From: Acidobacteriota bacterium
Lineage (GTDB): Bacteria; Acidobacteriota; Blastocatellia; RBC074
Direction: 5' to 3'
DNA length: 19,782 nucleotides
NCBI GenBank assembly: GCA_022614735.1
Contig: JAKEHZ010000097.1
Location: forward strand, 1-19,782
Shown: in pieces, positions 7,745-15,441 of the stretch
Position numbering within the stretch: the first letter of the stretch is position 1
Layout of the letters: the number at the start of each line of letters is the position of its first letter
Notes under the pieces: model-generated
Seen by the model: the letters and a program-made list of their open reading frames with translations, nothing else
The model's database searches: none
Told to the model about the DNA's origin: nothing
Translations under genes and position numbers: made by a program

Positions 7745-8470
7745 CTATTTGGCCTCGATCAGCAAAGTTCCGCGCAACACGGGCCAACGTTGCGCCAATC
7801 CGTGCCACGCGGCTTCGATGCGCGAAAGAACAGGCACATGGGAATAAGTGTCCGGTTGATCGAGGAGGTCAATCCGACAATCATTGAATCCGGCAACGTG
7901 CAAAAGCTTTTTGACCAGACCGGGCCGATTAAATCGAAAATAGGTCGGATAAACATCCTCTTCGCCGCGAGCCTCTAATCGTGAGACTATGGCTGGATGC
8001 AAACGGTTCGGCACCGAGCGGGCCGCAATCGTTACGATGTCCAGCCAGTTTGGCGTGAGCATGACCAAACGCCCTCCTCGCCGCAGCACACGCCGGATTT
8101 CAGCTAGTAATGGTCGCGGATCCTCGACATGCTCGAAGACCATATTGCTCGTTATGAGATCGAAGGCGCCATCAGCGAATGGCAGTACCGATTTATCGAC
8201 TTTCAATCTCAGATGACACGCGCGGTTATCTCGCAATGCCATGAGGTCGGGATCGATGCCCACCAGCCATCGGGCGCGAGATTTCAGCTCGTCCTCCAAC
8301 TCAACGTTCCCCTTCATCCACCATGGCACGAGTTGACGGCCGCAACCGACATCGAGCCAACGAGTCGGCGATTTCAAAATCTGGCCGATCCGATCGAAAT
8401 AGATTCGCTGCGGATGGTGAACTCGACCATTCGCGGTTTTATCGTCCCTCGTGTGGGTTTCGCCAAGCAT
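7745..8470 (-). CDS. Class I SAM-dependent methyltransferase (Methyltransf_11 type)
   Basis: A 241-residue methyltransferase with motif I WLDVGCGRQLVPWW, strand-2 acidic residue in VGIDPDL, the LPFADGAFDLITSNMVFEHV motif (post II) and LRRGGRLVMLTPN (motif III). The core covers residues 35-150; the C-terminus carries a variable substrate region with EEDVYPTYFRFN. This subtype often methylates sugars or isoprenoid-like small molecules; in this operon a sugar O-methylation is the natural guess, not a demonstrated one. ATG start, 18 nt after the upstream GT2 and 12 nt before the next GT2. It is not obviously similar to the second methyltransferase at 3117-4010 outside the core motifs. Confidence 0.87.
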   Translation of the reverse strand: MLGETHTRDDKTANGRVHHPQRIYFDRIGQILKSPTRWLDVGCGRQLVPWWMKGNVELEDELKSRARWLVGIDPDLMALRDNRACHLRLKVDKSVLPFADGAFDLITSNMVFEHVEDPRPLLAEIRRVLRRGGRLVMLTPNWLDIVTIAARSVPNRLHPAIVSRLEARGEEDVYPTYFRFNRPGLVKKLLHVAGFNDCRIDLLDQPDTYSHVPVLSRIEAAWHGLAQRWPVLRGTLLIEAK

Positions 8471-8488
8471 AAAAAGCGTGCTATTGAT

Positions 8489-9394
8489 TTACCTGGATTG
8501 CTCAGTCTGGCGCGACCACATGACAAGTGGCGCGGCAATCAATCCGAATATTATCCCGCGAATCTGCGCTCGTCGCCGCCGGAGAATGTCGTTTGGCTCG
8601 CCATCCTTCCGAAACCAGCGGCCTGGCAATCTGGCGATCAACCAATAAACCATCCTCATTGCATATGTGTCGCCTCGCAGTGCGTGCTTCAGTAGATATG
8701 CCGAACAACCCTTTCCATAACAGTATTCCAGACGGCAAGCCTGCTCCAAATTTACACGATCGTGGTTGTGGTAAACGAGCGCATTTGGCGCGTAAAGCAA
8801 TCGGTAGCCAGCCTTCAACGCGCGATAGAAGAAGTCTGTTTCGTCTCCGCCAGCGAAAAACCTTCCCGCGCCCAACCTCACGTCGAATAAGCCGATGCGA
8901 TTGAAGACCTCCCGGCGAAAGGCCATATTCGCACCCATTGGGAAGGTCCATCCGTCAGGAAAGACAAAGGTCTGCCGTTCATCTGATGGTTGCTGTGAGA
9001 CGCGCTGCAACCCATCATGCGCCAGCAAGACGCGACCGCCAAACAGACAGAGGCTCGGATCGCTGGTAAATTCGCGATGAATCTCATCGAGCCAGCTCTC
9101 ATCTATCAGAACATCATCATCGGTAAAGACGATGATTTCACCACTTGCCTCTGCTATCGCCTTATTGCGTGCATAAGTAAGTCCCTGTCTCGATTCAGAG
9201 CAATAACGCACAATTCCGGGATGCAATGCCGCGTATCTCTCGATAACTTGTCTCGTTTCGTCGGTAGAATTGTTATCAATGACTATTACTTCGTAATGGT
9301 AATCTCCCCCGAACTGCTGTTTGAAAAAAGAATGCAGAGTCGAATCGAGCGGTTTCGCGCGATTGCGAGTGCAAATTAGCACGCTCAGTTTCAT
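8489..9394 (-). CDS. GT2 family glycosyltransferase
   Basis: A 301-residue GT-A enzyme: LSVLICTRNRAKPLDSTLHSFF at the start, VIDNNSTDET, SRQGLTYARNKAI, the metal-binding VFTDDDVLI, then FPMGANMAFRREVFNRIG and GGDETDFFYRALKAGYRL with the catalytic-base region. The reading frame stays open for another 62 codons upstream, reaching back into the wzt gene, but that extension is unlike any GT2 and is a shadow of wzt. I therefore start at the ATG at 9394, which has AAAGGCGG 6 nt upstream. It lies 44 nt after the wzt stop. The C-terminus holds a hydrophobic segment (GIIFGLIAAPLVMW) that may anchor it to the membrane. Specificity unknown. Confidence 0.88.
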   Translation of the reverse strand: MKLSVLICTRNRAKPLDSTLHSFFKQQFGGDYHYEVIVIDNNSTDETRQVIERYAALHPGIVRYCSESRQGLTYARNKAIAEASGEIIVFTDDDVLIDESWLDEIHREFTSDPSLCLFGGRVLLAHDGLQRVSQQPSDERQTFVFPDGWTFPMGANMAFRREVFNRIGLFDVRLGAGRFFAGGDETDFFYRALKAGYRLLYAPNALVYHNHDRVNLEQACRLEYCYGKGCSAYLLKHALRGDTYAMRMVYWLIARLPGRWFRKDGEPNDILRRRRAQIRGIIFGLIAAPLVMWSRQTEQSR

Positions 9395-9438
9395 CCACAA
9401 CCGCCTTTGGTGATAGTTGCCACTTTCGAAACGGCTTT

Positions 9439-10698
9439 TCAAAGACAGTTCTGCTCTTCCTGCTGCTTTGGCGTCTCGCTTGGCGGCAGCAGGCGCCAGC
9501 GATGCGGGGAGTAGAACATCCCGCGAACTTTCTTCCCGGGCAATACTTTGAGCAGGTACTGGCGCGGCTTCCAATCGCAAGGCATATCCTCCCCGCGCCG
9601 CTGCAGGAGGGCGCCTATCCTGAACGTGCCTGGAGCCAGCCCAAGCTCATCAACCTCAATCTCGACTATGCCGCGGCCCTGCAACAACTGGATGCGATCG
9701 CCTGTCAAAGCTGTTGTGTAATGACAATGCAACCGGTCATCGATCGAGTAAAAAAACAGTTCGAAAACCGGGTCTTCAATTGAGCGAGAAACCTGAAACT
9801 CGATCTGCGCGATCATCGGCTGTCCTGTCGCAATCGCATCGACCTTCGCGCCGACACGGTCGAGGAAGCGCACACCGAGAATCTCAGCCTCGCGATCGTT
9901 CTCATTATGAACAGCGACCCGGTGACGTTGCTCATCGACATCATGTTTGAAAAATAATGAGCTGAAATAATTACTGATTACTTGGTGCGGCTCGCCTTCC
10001 GCTTGAATAATACCTTTGTGAAGAAAAAAAACACGGCTGCACAGACGCTCGACCGCAGACATATCGTGAGAGACGAAAGCGATGGTCATCCCATTGTGGC
10101 GCAGCTCTTCAATCCGTTGCTGACATTTGCTCTGAAATGACGCGTCACCTACCGCAAGCACTTCGTCAATCAACAAAACATGAGGATTGATGTGAGCGGC
10201 CACGGCAAAACCCAATCGCACATACATCCCCGATGAGTAACGTTTGACCGGAGTGTCGATGAAGCGTTCTAACTCGGCGAAATCGACGATGCGGTCGAAC
10301 TTGGCTCGCACCTCGGAACGTTTCATCCCCATGATCGAGCCATAAAGAAATATGTTCTCGCGACCAGTCAACTCGGGATGGAAGCCGGCGCCAACCTCTA
10401 TTAATGAAGCGACCGAACCACGCACAGTGATCTTGCCAAGGGTCGGATAGATGATCCGCGCGAGCAATTTAAGAATAGTGCTTTTACCCGAACCATTCGG
10501 ACCGATAAAACCCACGGTCTCGCCCCGCTCAACTTCAAAGCTGACGTCACGCAACGCGTAGAAGTCTTCTTTCTCTCGTGATGCACTGCGCGCAAACAGC
10601 CGATGCCCTGCGCGTGCCAACTCCTCGCGTATCGACTTCGCGCCGAGCCGGCTGATACGGTAACGTTTTGAAACTTGGTCGACGGTGATGATCTTCAT
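9439..10698 (-). CDS. wzt: Polysaccharide ABC exporter ATP-binding protein with C-terminal glycan-binding-type domain (Wzt)
   Basis: A 419-residue ATPase that should power Wzm. Residues 1-235 form the nucleotide-binding domain: Walker A GPNGSGKST (66-74), the signature YSSGMYVRL (154-162), Walker B VLLIDE (174-179) and the switch His in FVSHD (H211). From about 255 a beta-rich domain follows (ILGVRFLDRVGAKVDA ... GRGIVEIEVDELGLAPGTFRIGALL), matching the Wzt C-terminal domain that in E. coli O8/O9a binds the chain end and selects finished polymer. The frame stays open 21 codons upstream, but those codons are the neighbouring hairpin repeat (reading RLPATGYRLPITD), so I start at the ATG at 10698, whose next residues MKIITVDQVSKRYRI suit the family. 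No clear ribosome binding site is visible; the start abuts a 48-bp hairpin. Confidence 0.93.
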   Translation of the reverse strand: MKIITVDQVSKRYRISRLGAKSIREELARAGHRLFARSASREKEDFYALRDVSFEVERGETVGFIGPNGSGKSTILKLLARIIYPTLGKITVRGSVASLIEVGAGFHPELTGRENIFLYGSIMGMKRSEVRAKFDRIVDFAELERFIDTPVKRYSSGMYVRLGFAVAAHINPHVLLIDEVLAVGDASFQSKCQQRIEELRHNGMTIAFVSHDMSAVERLCSRVFFLHKGIIQAEGEPHQVISNYFSSLFFKHDVDEQRHRVAVHNENDREAEILGVRFLDRVGAKVDAIATGQPMIAQIEFQVSRSIEDPVFELFFYSIDDRLHCHYTTALTGDRIQLLQGRGIVEIEVDELGLAPGTFRIGALLQRRGEDMPCDWKPRQYLLKVLPGKKVRGMFYSPHRWRLLPPSETPKQQEEQNCL

Positions 10699-10712
10699 TT
10701 GTCGGTTGTCGG

Positions 10713-10824
10713 TAATCGGGAGTCGGTAGCCGGTTGCCGGTAGTCGGTTGTCGGTTCGCAAGTACCAACTGCGAAATGCGAACCGACAACCGGCTACCGA
10801 CTACCGGCTACCGGCTACCGGCTA
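10713..10824. repeat. Imperfect 48-bp inverted repeat built of 7-bp words, filling the wzm-wzt junction
   Basis: Arms 10713-10760 and 10777-10824 pair around a 16-nt loop; by hand I count 41 Watson-Crick pairs, 3 G-T wobbles and 4 mismatches in 48. On the minus strand the first arm is a run of heptamers (TAGCCGG three times, then TAGTCGG, TAGCCGG, TTGTCGG). The first of these supplies the TAG stop of wzm (10824-10822). The other end lies 14 nt from the wzt ATG. The junction therefore contains almost nothing except this hairpin. Confidence 0.9.
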
Positions 10825-11709
10825 AATAATATCCGCAAAGTCTCGCTCAAGATGCTTGAAATATATATATCCCATCCATACCACCAGACCCGACACCAGG
10901 GCAGCTAATGCCAGATAGGGGAGTTGCGGAGGTAAACCTTGAACAACCGCGCGACGATAGCCGTCGATGATCACGGCCATCGGGTTGAGCGCCAGATACC
11001 ACACACGCCAACGCGCGGGCACGACCGACACCGGATAAAGTATCGGCGTTACGAACATCCAGATTTGAATTAGCAGCGGCAGCATGTGCCGCACATCTCG
11101 ATAGAGCACTGTGAATGCGGAGAGCAATAGGCAGATGCCCACCGTGTACGCAATTTGTATGGTCGCGAGCGGCAGGACATACAAAATATTCCAGGTCAAT
11201 GTGACGCGATAAAAGACCAGCATCAGGACAAATATTCCCGAGGCAATTACAAAATCCAGAAAGGCCGCAAGAATCGATGCCAACGGCACAATTTCGCGTG
11301 GGAAGTAAATTTTCGTAATGATGTGTGAATTATTAATGAGGCTTGGGATAGCAAAAGTTAGCGAAGTCGAAAAGAACGTCCACGGCAATAATGCCGCGTA
11401 TGAAAAGAGCGGATAAGGAATCCCATCGCTCTGCATCCGCGCAAACCACGAAAAGAAAACGGTAAAGACAACCATCAGCGAAAACGGCTGCAGGACGGCC
11501 CACAGTGCTCCGAACATGCTCTGCTTGTAACGCACTTTGATTTCGCGCTGAGTTATCAGCCAGAGCAGCTCACGGTGGCGAAGCAACTCGCGCGCATGCG
11601 CGAACAGGCTGTCGTTCCACTCGATGGTTTTTTCAAGAGCCGGCTCAGGCCCGGGCAGGGCAAGCTCCTCTGCCAGTTGTTCGGTTTTTTTGACCAGTCT
11701 CAGAGACAT
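10822..11709 (-). CDS. wzm: Polysaccharide ABC exporter permease (Wzm, ABC-2 type)
   Basis: A 295-residue integral inner-membrane protein with six hydrophobic segments, the membrane half of the exporter with the Wzt downstream. The cytosolic N-terminal lead is followed by the coupling-region motif LLWLITQREIKVRYKQSMFGALWAVLQP, which is typical of the O-antigen/teichoic acid permease family; later marks are KIYFPREIVPLASI, the VLYRDVRHMLPLLIQIWMFVTPILYP stretch and LNPMAVIIDGYR. It exports a polymer completed in the cytosol. ATG start. The upstream gap of 34 nt holds a small perfect hairpin (11725-11738, TACCGC with GCGGTA). Its stop codon TAG is the first repeat word of the hairpin at the junction to wzt. 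Confidence 0.95.
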   Translation of the reverse strand: MSLRLVKKTEQLAEELALPGPEPALEKTIEWNDSLFAHARELLRHRELLWLITQREIKVRYKQSMFGALWAVLQPFSLMVVFTVFFSWFARMQSDGIPYPLFSYAALLPWTFFSTSLTFAIPSLINNSHIITKIYFPREIVPLASILAAFLDFVIASGIFVLMLVFYRVTLTWNILYVLPLATIQIAYTVGICLLLSAFTVLYRDVRHMLPLLIQIWMFVTPILYPVSVVPARWRVWYLALNPMAVIIDGYRRAVVQGLPPQLPYLALAALVSGLVVWMGYIYFKHLERDFADII

Positions 11710-11724
11710 CTTTCATTAAATCAT

Positions 11725-11738
11725 TACCGCAAGCGGTA
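11725..11738. repeat. Small perfect hairpin before wzm
   Basis: TACCGC (11725-11730) and GCGGTA (11733-11738) pair over 6 bp with a 2-nt loop, in the 34-nt gap between the glycosyltransferase stop and the wzm start. No T-run follows, so it is not a terminator; it may be chance or a small mRNA structure near the wzm start. Confidence 0.4.
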
Positions 11739-11743
11739 GCGAC

Positions 11744-12967
11744 TTATTCCTTTTGTTTTGTATCTTCCAGAACTCCGCTATAAATATTCAGATAAAGTTC
11801 AACAATTTTTTTCCAATCGCGCTCACGCATGACAAACTCTCGGGCATTTTGCCCGATCTGACTGCGCATAGCGGAATCGCCAACAAGTTTCACCAGTGAC
11901 CCTGCGAGCGCCTCTGCGCTCTGAGCAACAACTAAAAACCCATTCACGCCATTCTTGACCAGCTCGCGAATCCCACCCGTATCGCTTCCCACGACCACCC
12001 TCCCCATCGCCATCGCTTCAAGCGGTTTGAGCGGTGTCGTCAACTCCGTCAATCTCGATTTCACTCGCGGATAGACCAGGATGTCCGTCACTGAATAGTA
12101 ACGACGCACTTCATTGTGCGCCACCTGGCCCGTGAAAATGAAATGATCGCGCAGGTCTTCAGAAATACGAGCCTGTAAACCCTCTCCGGCCTCGCCTTCT
12201 CCCGCAAGCAACAGCTTCACATCGCGTCGCTCCCTGAGCAATAACGACATCGCATCAACTAAAAATTCCAGGCCTTCGTAAAAGTAGAGCGACCCGATAA
12301 ATCCGATGACCGTTTTGCCCGCGAGCCCGTGTTTAGCGATCAAATCCAGATCCGGTTCGCGCGGTTGAAAATAATCCGTGTCGACGCCGTTCGGCACTTC
12401 AAAAATTTTACTCTCTTCAATGCCGCGACCGATCAGGTCATTGCGCAGAGCCGCGCTGATGGTTACAACACGAGGGGCCTTTTCCAGAGCCGATTGCTCC
12501 AGCCTTTGCGACATTTTGTAACGCAGCGAGTTGTGCCGAATCTTGCCGCGACCGACTGCTGCATCTTCATCGTAATAGCGTAATTCATAAATCCACGGCA
12601 GCCCCAGATGATCCGAGGCTCGCGCAGCCGCGAGCCCATTGAGAGATGGAGAATGAGAGTGGATGATCTCTACTTTCAACTTCTCAGCCAGCCTCGTGAT
12701 CTCTCTCGTCAGAACAGCGACACAGGCCATCTGCCTGATCATCGGCACTGACTGCAGTTTCGACGAAGAGATAGAAGGCCAACGCACGCGATAAAAATCA
12801 ATCTCGTCGATCGTCTCGTGTTCACTCTTGAAATCCTCGTGCTTCGGCGATGTCACGACGACCGGCTTAATGCCTAATCGCTTCTGTGCGCGAATGATGT
12901 AATCGCTGCGAAAACTATAACCACTGAAATACGGCAGCGAATGATCGAGAACGTGAAGTACCTTCAT
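11744..12967 (-). CDS. Group 4 glycosyltransferase, exosortase A-associated (Daro_2409-like)
   Basis: A 407-residue GT-B enzyme. The N-terminus HVLDHSLPYFSGYSFRSDYII and VVTSPKHEDFKSEHE are close to the signature opening of the exosortase A-associated glycosyltransferase family TIGR04063, as I remember it. Next come IIHSHSPSLNGLAA, the donor half with PNGVDTDYF, GFIGSLYFYEGLEFLVDA, LLAGEGE, and the stretch TPLKPLEAMAMGRVVVGSDTGGIRELV that holds the family's Glu pair region. It probably adds one sugar of the repeat unit or adaptor on the cytoplasmic face. ATG start with no evident ribosome binding site: the 11 nt before it are preceded by the 51-bp hairpin that begins at the wecB 3' end. Confidence 0.88.
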   Translation of the reverse strand: MKVLHVLDHSLPYFSGYSFRSDYIIRAQKRLGIKPVVVTSPKHEDFKSEHETIDEIDFYRVRWPSISSSKLQSVPMIRQMACVAVLTREITRLAEKLKVEIIHSHSPSLNGLAAARASDHLGLPWIYELRYYDEDAAVGRGKIRHNSLRYKMSQRLEQSALEKAPRVVTISAALRNDLIGRGIEESKIFEVPNGVDTDYFQPREPDLDLIAKHGLAGKTVIGFIGSLYFYEGLEFLVDAMSLLLRERRDVKLLLAGEGEAGEGLQARISEDLRDHFIFTGQVAHNEVRRYYSVTDILVYPRVKSRLTELTTPLKPLEAMAMGRVVVGSDTGGIRELVKNGVNGFLVVAQSAEALAGSLVKLVGDSAMRSQIGQNAREFVMRERDWKKIVELYLNIYSGVLEDTKQKE

Positions 12968-12978
12968 AGATTGCCAAC

Positions 12979-13099
12979 TGCGGATTTAGAAGAGAGAGCG
13001 GGGGAGCGGGAGAGCGGGAGAGCGGGAGATTAAGAAGATTCCGTCAGTTCCCCCGCTCTCCCGCTCTCCCGCTCCCCCGCTCTCTCTTCTAAATCCGCA
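12979..13099. repeat. 51-bp inverted repeat built of 8-bp words, one arm coding inside wecB
   Basis: Arms 12979-13029 and 13049-13099 pair over 51 bp with a single mismatch (13027 with 13051) around a 19-nt loop. The inner part is a run of GAGCGGGA-type octamers, the outer part GCGGATTTAGAAG. The right arm lies wholly within the wecB reading frame, the stop codon (13032-13030) lies in the loop, and the left arm ends 11 nt before the ATG of the next glycosyltransferase. Confidence 0.93.
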
Positions 13100-14178
13100 T
13101 TCAGTAGTGCTTCAACAATGCGCTCGGCTGCGCGTCCATCCCACAGCTCCGGCACTCGCGTTTGAGCGGGGCGACTATCGCGCAAAACTTCTGTAGCCGC
13201 TTCGATGATTCGCGCCGGATCGCGCCCGGTGACCTTGTTCGTGCCCTGTTCGACAGTGATCGGGCGTTCAGTATTATCTCGCAGAGTCAGGCATTGAACA
13301 GCGAGCGCGGTCGTCTCTTCCTGTAGTCCGCCTGAATCTGTCATCACCAGGCGCGCATTGCTCCAGAGATGCAGAAAATCCAGATAACCCATCGGTTCTA
13401 AAATCATCAAGCCCCTCGGCTGCTCGATCCCGAACTCGCGCAATCGCAATTGCGTGCGTGGATGCGCAGGGAAGACTATCGGCAACCGAGACGCGATCTC
13501 GCCGAGTGCGCTGAAAATCCCGCGGAGCGTTGCGGCCGCATCAACATTCGCAGGGCGATGAAGGGTCAACACGGCGAATTGGCGCGGCTGCAGATTCAAT
13601 ACCTCAAGAATGTCTGATTTCTTTGCCGCTTCTAAACTTCGGAACAACGTGTCGATCATCACGTTACCGACACGCACAATCCTCTCCGGTCTGATGCCTT
13701 CACAGAGTAGATTCGCATCGGCATCTCTGCTCGGTGTGAGCAGCAGATCCGCAATCTGATCTGTCAGCACGCGATTTATCTCTTCCGGCATCGTCCGATC
13801 GAAACTGCGCAAGCCTGCTTCGACGTGCGCGACCCGGATGCCGAGTTTGCTTGCGACCAATGCGCAGGCAAGCGTCGAATTGACATCTCCAACGACGACA
13901 ACCCAATCAGGTCTTTGCTCGAGCAAGACCGGCTCGAAAGCAAGCATCACACGCGCAGTCTGTTCCGCATGTGTGCCTGAGCCGACGCCCAGATCGACGT
14001 CGGGTAGAGGTAGATCCAAATCGCGGAAGAATGCCAGGGACATTGTTTCGTCATAATGTTGCCCTGTGTGAATGAGCGACTGTGACATTCTGCCCGCGCG
14101 CCGCTTGATGTCGGCGATGATCGGAGCCATCTTCATGAAGTTCGGGCGCGCGCCTACAACGTTGAGGATCTTGATCAT
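13030..14178 (-). CDS. wecB: Non-hydrolysing UDP-N-acetylglucosamine 2-epimerase
   Basis: Interconverts UDP-GlcNAc and UDP-ManNAc in the cytosol and so supplies a ManNAc-type precursor for the glycan made by this operon. Using the ATG at 14178 (382 residues), family marks are VVGARPNFMK near the start, HTGQHYDE, GDVNS (97-101), HVEAGLRS (118-125) with EEINR soon after, TLHRPANVD, and MTDSGGLQEE. A TTG at 14190 would overlap the upstream stop by 4 nt and is a real alternative; I favour the ATG because the family begins right at this point. The family normally ends near LL (about residue 359); here another 23 residues (roughly 360-382, rich in Glu, Arg and Gly) follow. They are encoded by one arm and the loop of a hairpin repeat and are probably foreign to the enzyme. 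Confidence 0.95.
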   Translation of the reverse strand: MIKILNVVGARPNFMKMAPIIADIKRRAGRMSQSLIHTGQHYDETMSLAFFRDLDLPLPDVDLGVGSGTHAEQTARVMLAFEPVLLEQRPDWVVVVGDVNSTLACALVASKLGIRVAHVEAGLRSFDRTMPEEINRVLTDQIADLLLTPSRDADANLLCEGIRPERIVRVGNVMIDTLFRSLEAAKKSDILEVLNLQPRQFAVLTLHRPANVDAAATLRGIFSALGEIASRLPIVFPAHPRTQLRLREFGIEQPRGLMILEPMGYLDFLHLWSNARLVMTDSGGLQEETTALAVQCLTLRDNTERPITVEQGTNKVTGRDPARIIEAATEVLRDSRPAQTRVPELWDGRAAERIVEALLNADLEERAGERESGRAGELTESS

Positions 14179-14186
14179 TGAAACAG

Positions 14187-15440
14187 TCAAAAACCCTTCC
14201 GAGCAATCGCTCTTGGATTTGCACCTGTCTTCCCCGAATGTCCGAAAGCGACAGATTCCACTAATTCGATCAACCTCTTCAGCAAGGGCTCCCAGTTATG
14301 CTCGGCTTCGACGTAGCGAAGCGCTTGAGAGGCTAATTCTGCGCGAAGTGGTTCTTCCCGGATAATTCTGAGTATCGCCTCAGCAAAATCTTGCCCTCTC
14401 CGTGCCAGGAGCATTTCCTTACCATCTTCGACCTGCAAACCCGCCACTGCTTCAGGCGTGGCGACGATCGCTTTGCCCGCGGCCATCGCTTGCAACACCT
14501 TATTCTGAACGCCCCGCGCGATCCGAAGTGGGATCACACAGACTGTCGCTTCACGAAGAAAGGGGCGCACATCATCGACAAAGCCAGTGACGGTCACACC
14601 ATTGCGTTCGCCGAGCTTTATCACTTCACGGGCCGGATTGCTGCCAATAATGAAGAATTCTGCCTGCGGCTCACGTTCGCGTATCAAGGGGAAGACCTCT
14701 TCGACAAACCAGCACACACCCTCGATATTGGCGTAGTAATCCATCGCGCCGATGAAGACCAATCGAGGGATTGATGAGATGACCGTTCCGTCGCCAGTCT
14801 GAAAGTAATCTGAATCGACGCCGTTTGTGATCACGCGCAAGCGCGCGCGTCTGGTGAATTCATCAAGCTCATCCAGGAGAGACGCTTCGCGCTGTGTCGT
14901 CAGGATCGTATAGGCAAAGCGCCGAACTATCTCCTGTTCGTATCGATGCAGCCGCTTCCATTCAAGTTCGTAGAGCCACGATTTCGGCGGTTGTTTGTAT
15001 CGCGCATAATCGCGCCACTTCTCCGAGTCCACATCAACCAGATCAACGATTGTCCTGCTCGAAAATCCGCGCGGCACATACTGAGCCATGGTGGACGAAT
15101 AGACGAAAACGGCATCGAAATCGTGCTGAGCGATTGATTGCTCCACAAGACGCTGCATCTTTCGCGAGGCGAAATAACCCAGCGAGAGGGGCCGCCGGGT
15201 GATCAGATTCGAGATTGCGCGTAGTTTTGCCGTGTGGCGATGCAGAGCAACGACCTGCACTGAAGCGCATAACAGTTCCAGGTGAGCCTGATAATTCAGA
15301 TCGTGCTGATCATCGGCAAAGGCCAGGAGATGTACTTCATGCCCGCGTTCAATGAAGCCCATCATTTCATTGTACGAGCGAATCTTGTCGCCTTTGGTAG
15401 GCGGATAAGGTATTCGGTGAGCCAGAAATAACAGCTTCAT
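14187..15440 (-). CDS. Exosortase A-associated glycosyltransferase (TIGR03087-like, Stp1)
   Basis: A 417-residue GT-B glycosyltransferase. The N-terminus LFLAHRIPYPPTKGDKIRSYN, then GHEVHLLAF, and especially TIVDLVDVDSEKWRDYARYKQ with RYEQEIVRRF, match the exosortase-associated TIGR03087 family as I know it. The donor-binding half shows VITNGVDSDYFQ, LVFIGAMDYYANIEGVCWF, FFIIGSNPA, VCVIPLRIARGVQNKVLQAMAAGKAIVAT. Role: addition of a sugar in assembly of the exosortase-linked exopolysaccharide; the donor is unknown. ATG start one nucleotide after the FemAB-like stop. The downstream wecB begins within 8 nt (or overlaps by 4 nt if its TTG is used). Confidence 0.9.
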   Translation of the reverse strand: MKLLFLAHRIPYPPTKGDKIRSYNEMMGFIERGHEVHLLAFADDQHDLNYQAHLELLCASVQVVALHRHTAKLRAISNLITRRPLSLGYFASRKMQRLVEQSIAQHDFDAVFVYSSTMAQYVPRGFSSRTIVDLVDVDSEKWRDYARYKQPPKSWLYELEWKRLHRYEQEIVRRFAYTILTTQREASLLDELDEFTRRARLRVITNGVDSDYFQTGDGTVISSIPRLVFIGAMDYYANIEGVCWFVEEVFPLIREREPQAEFFIIGSNPAREVIKLGERNGVTVTGFVDDVRPFLREATVCVIPLRIARGVQNKVLQAMAAGKAIVATPEAVAGLQVEDGKEMLLARRGQDFAEAILRIIREEPLRAELASQALRYVEAEHNWEPLLKRLIELVESVAFGHSGKTGANPRAIARKGF

Positions 15441-15441
15441 C

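Noticed and set aside
8129..8695. 188-codon plus-strand open frame
   Set aside because: Antisense to the methyltransferase and GT2 genes, whose protein motifs are clear; typical shadow frame.
9395..9580. N-terminal extension of 62 residues on the GT2 gene
   Set aside because: It is out-of-frame sequence of wzt; GT2 enzymes start just before the ICTRNR motif, and a ribosome binding site precedes the internal ATG.
10699..10761. N-terminal extension of Wzt by 21 residues
   Set aside because: The extra codons are the hairpin repeat (reading NRLPATGYRLPITDNR); family members start near MKIITVDQVSKRYRI.
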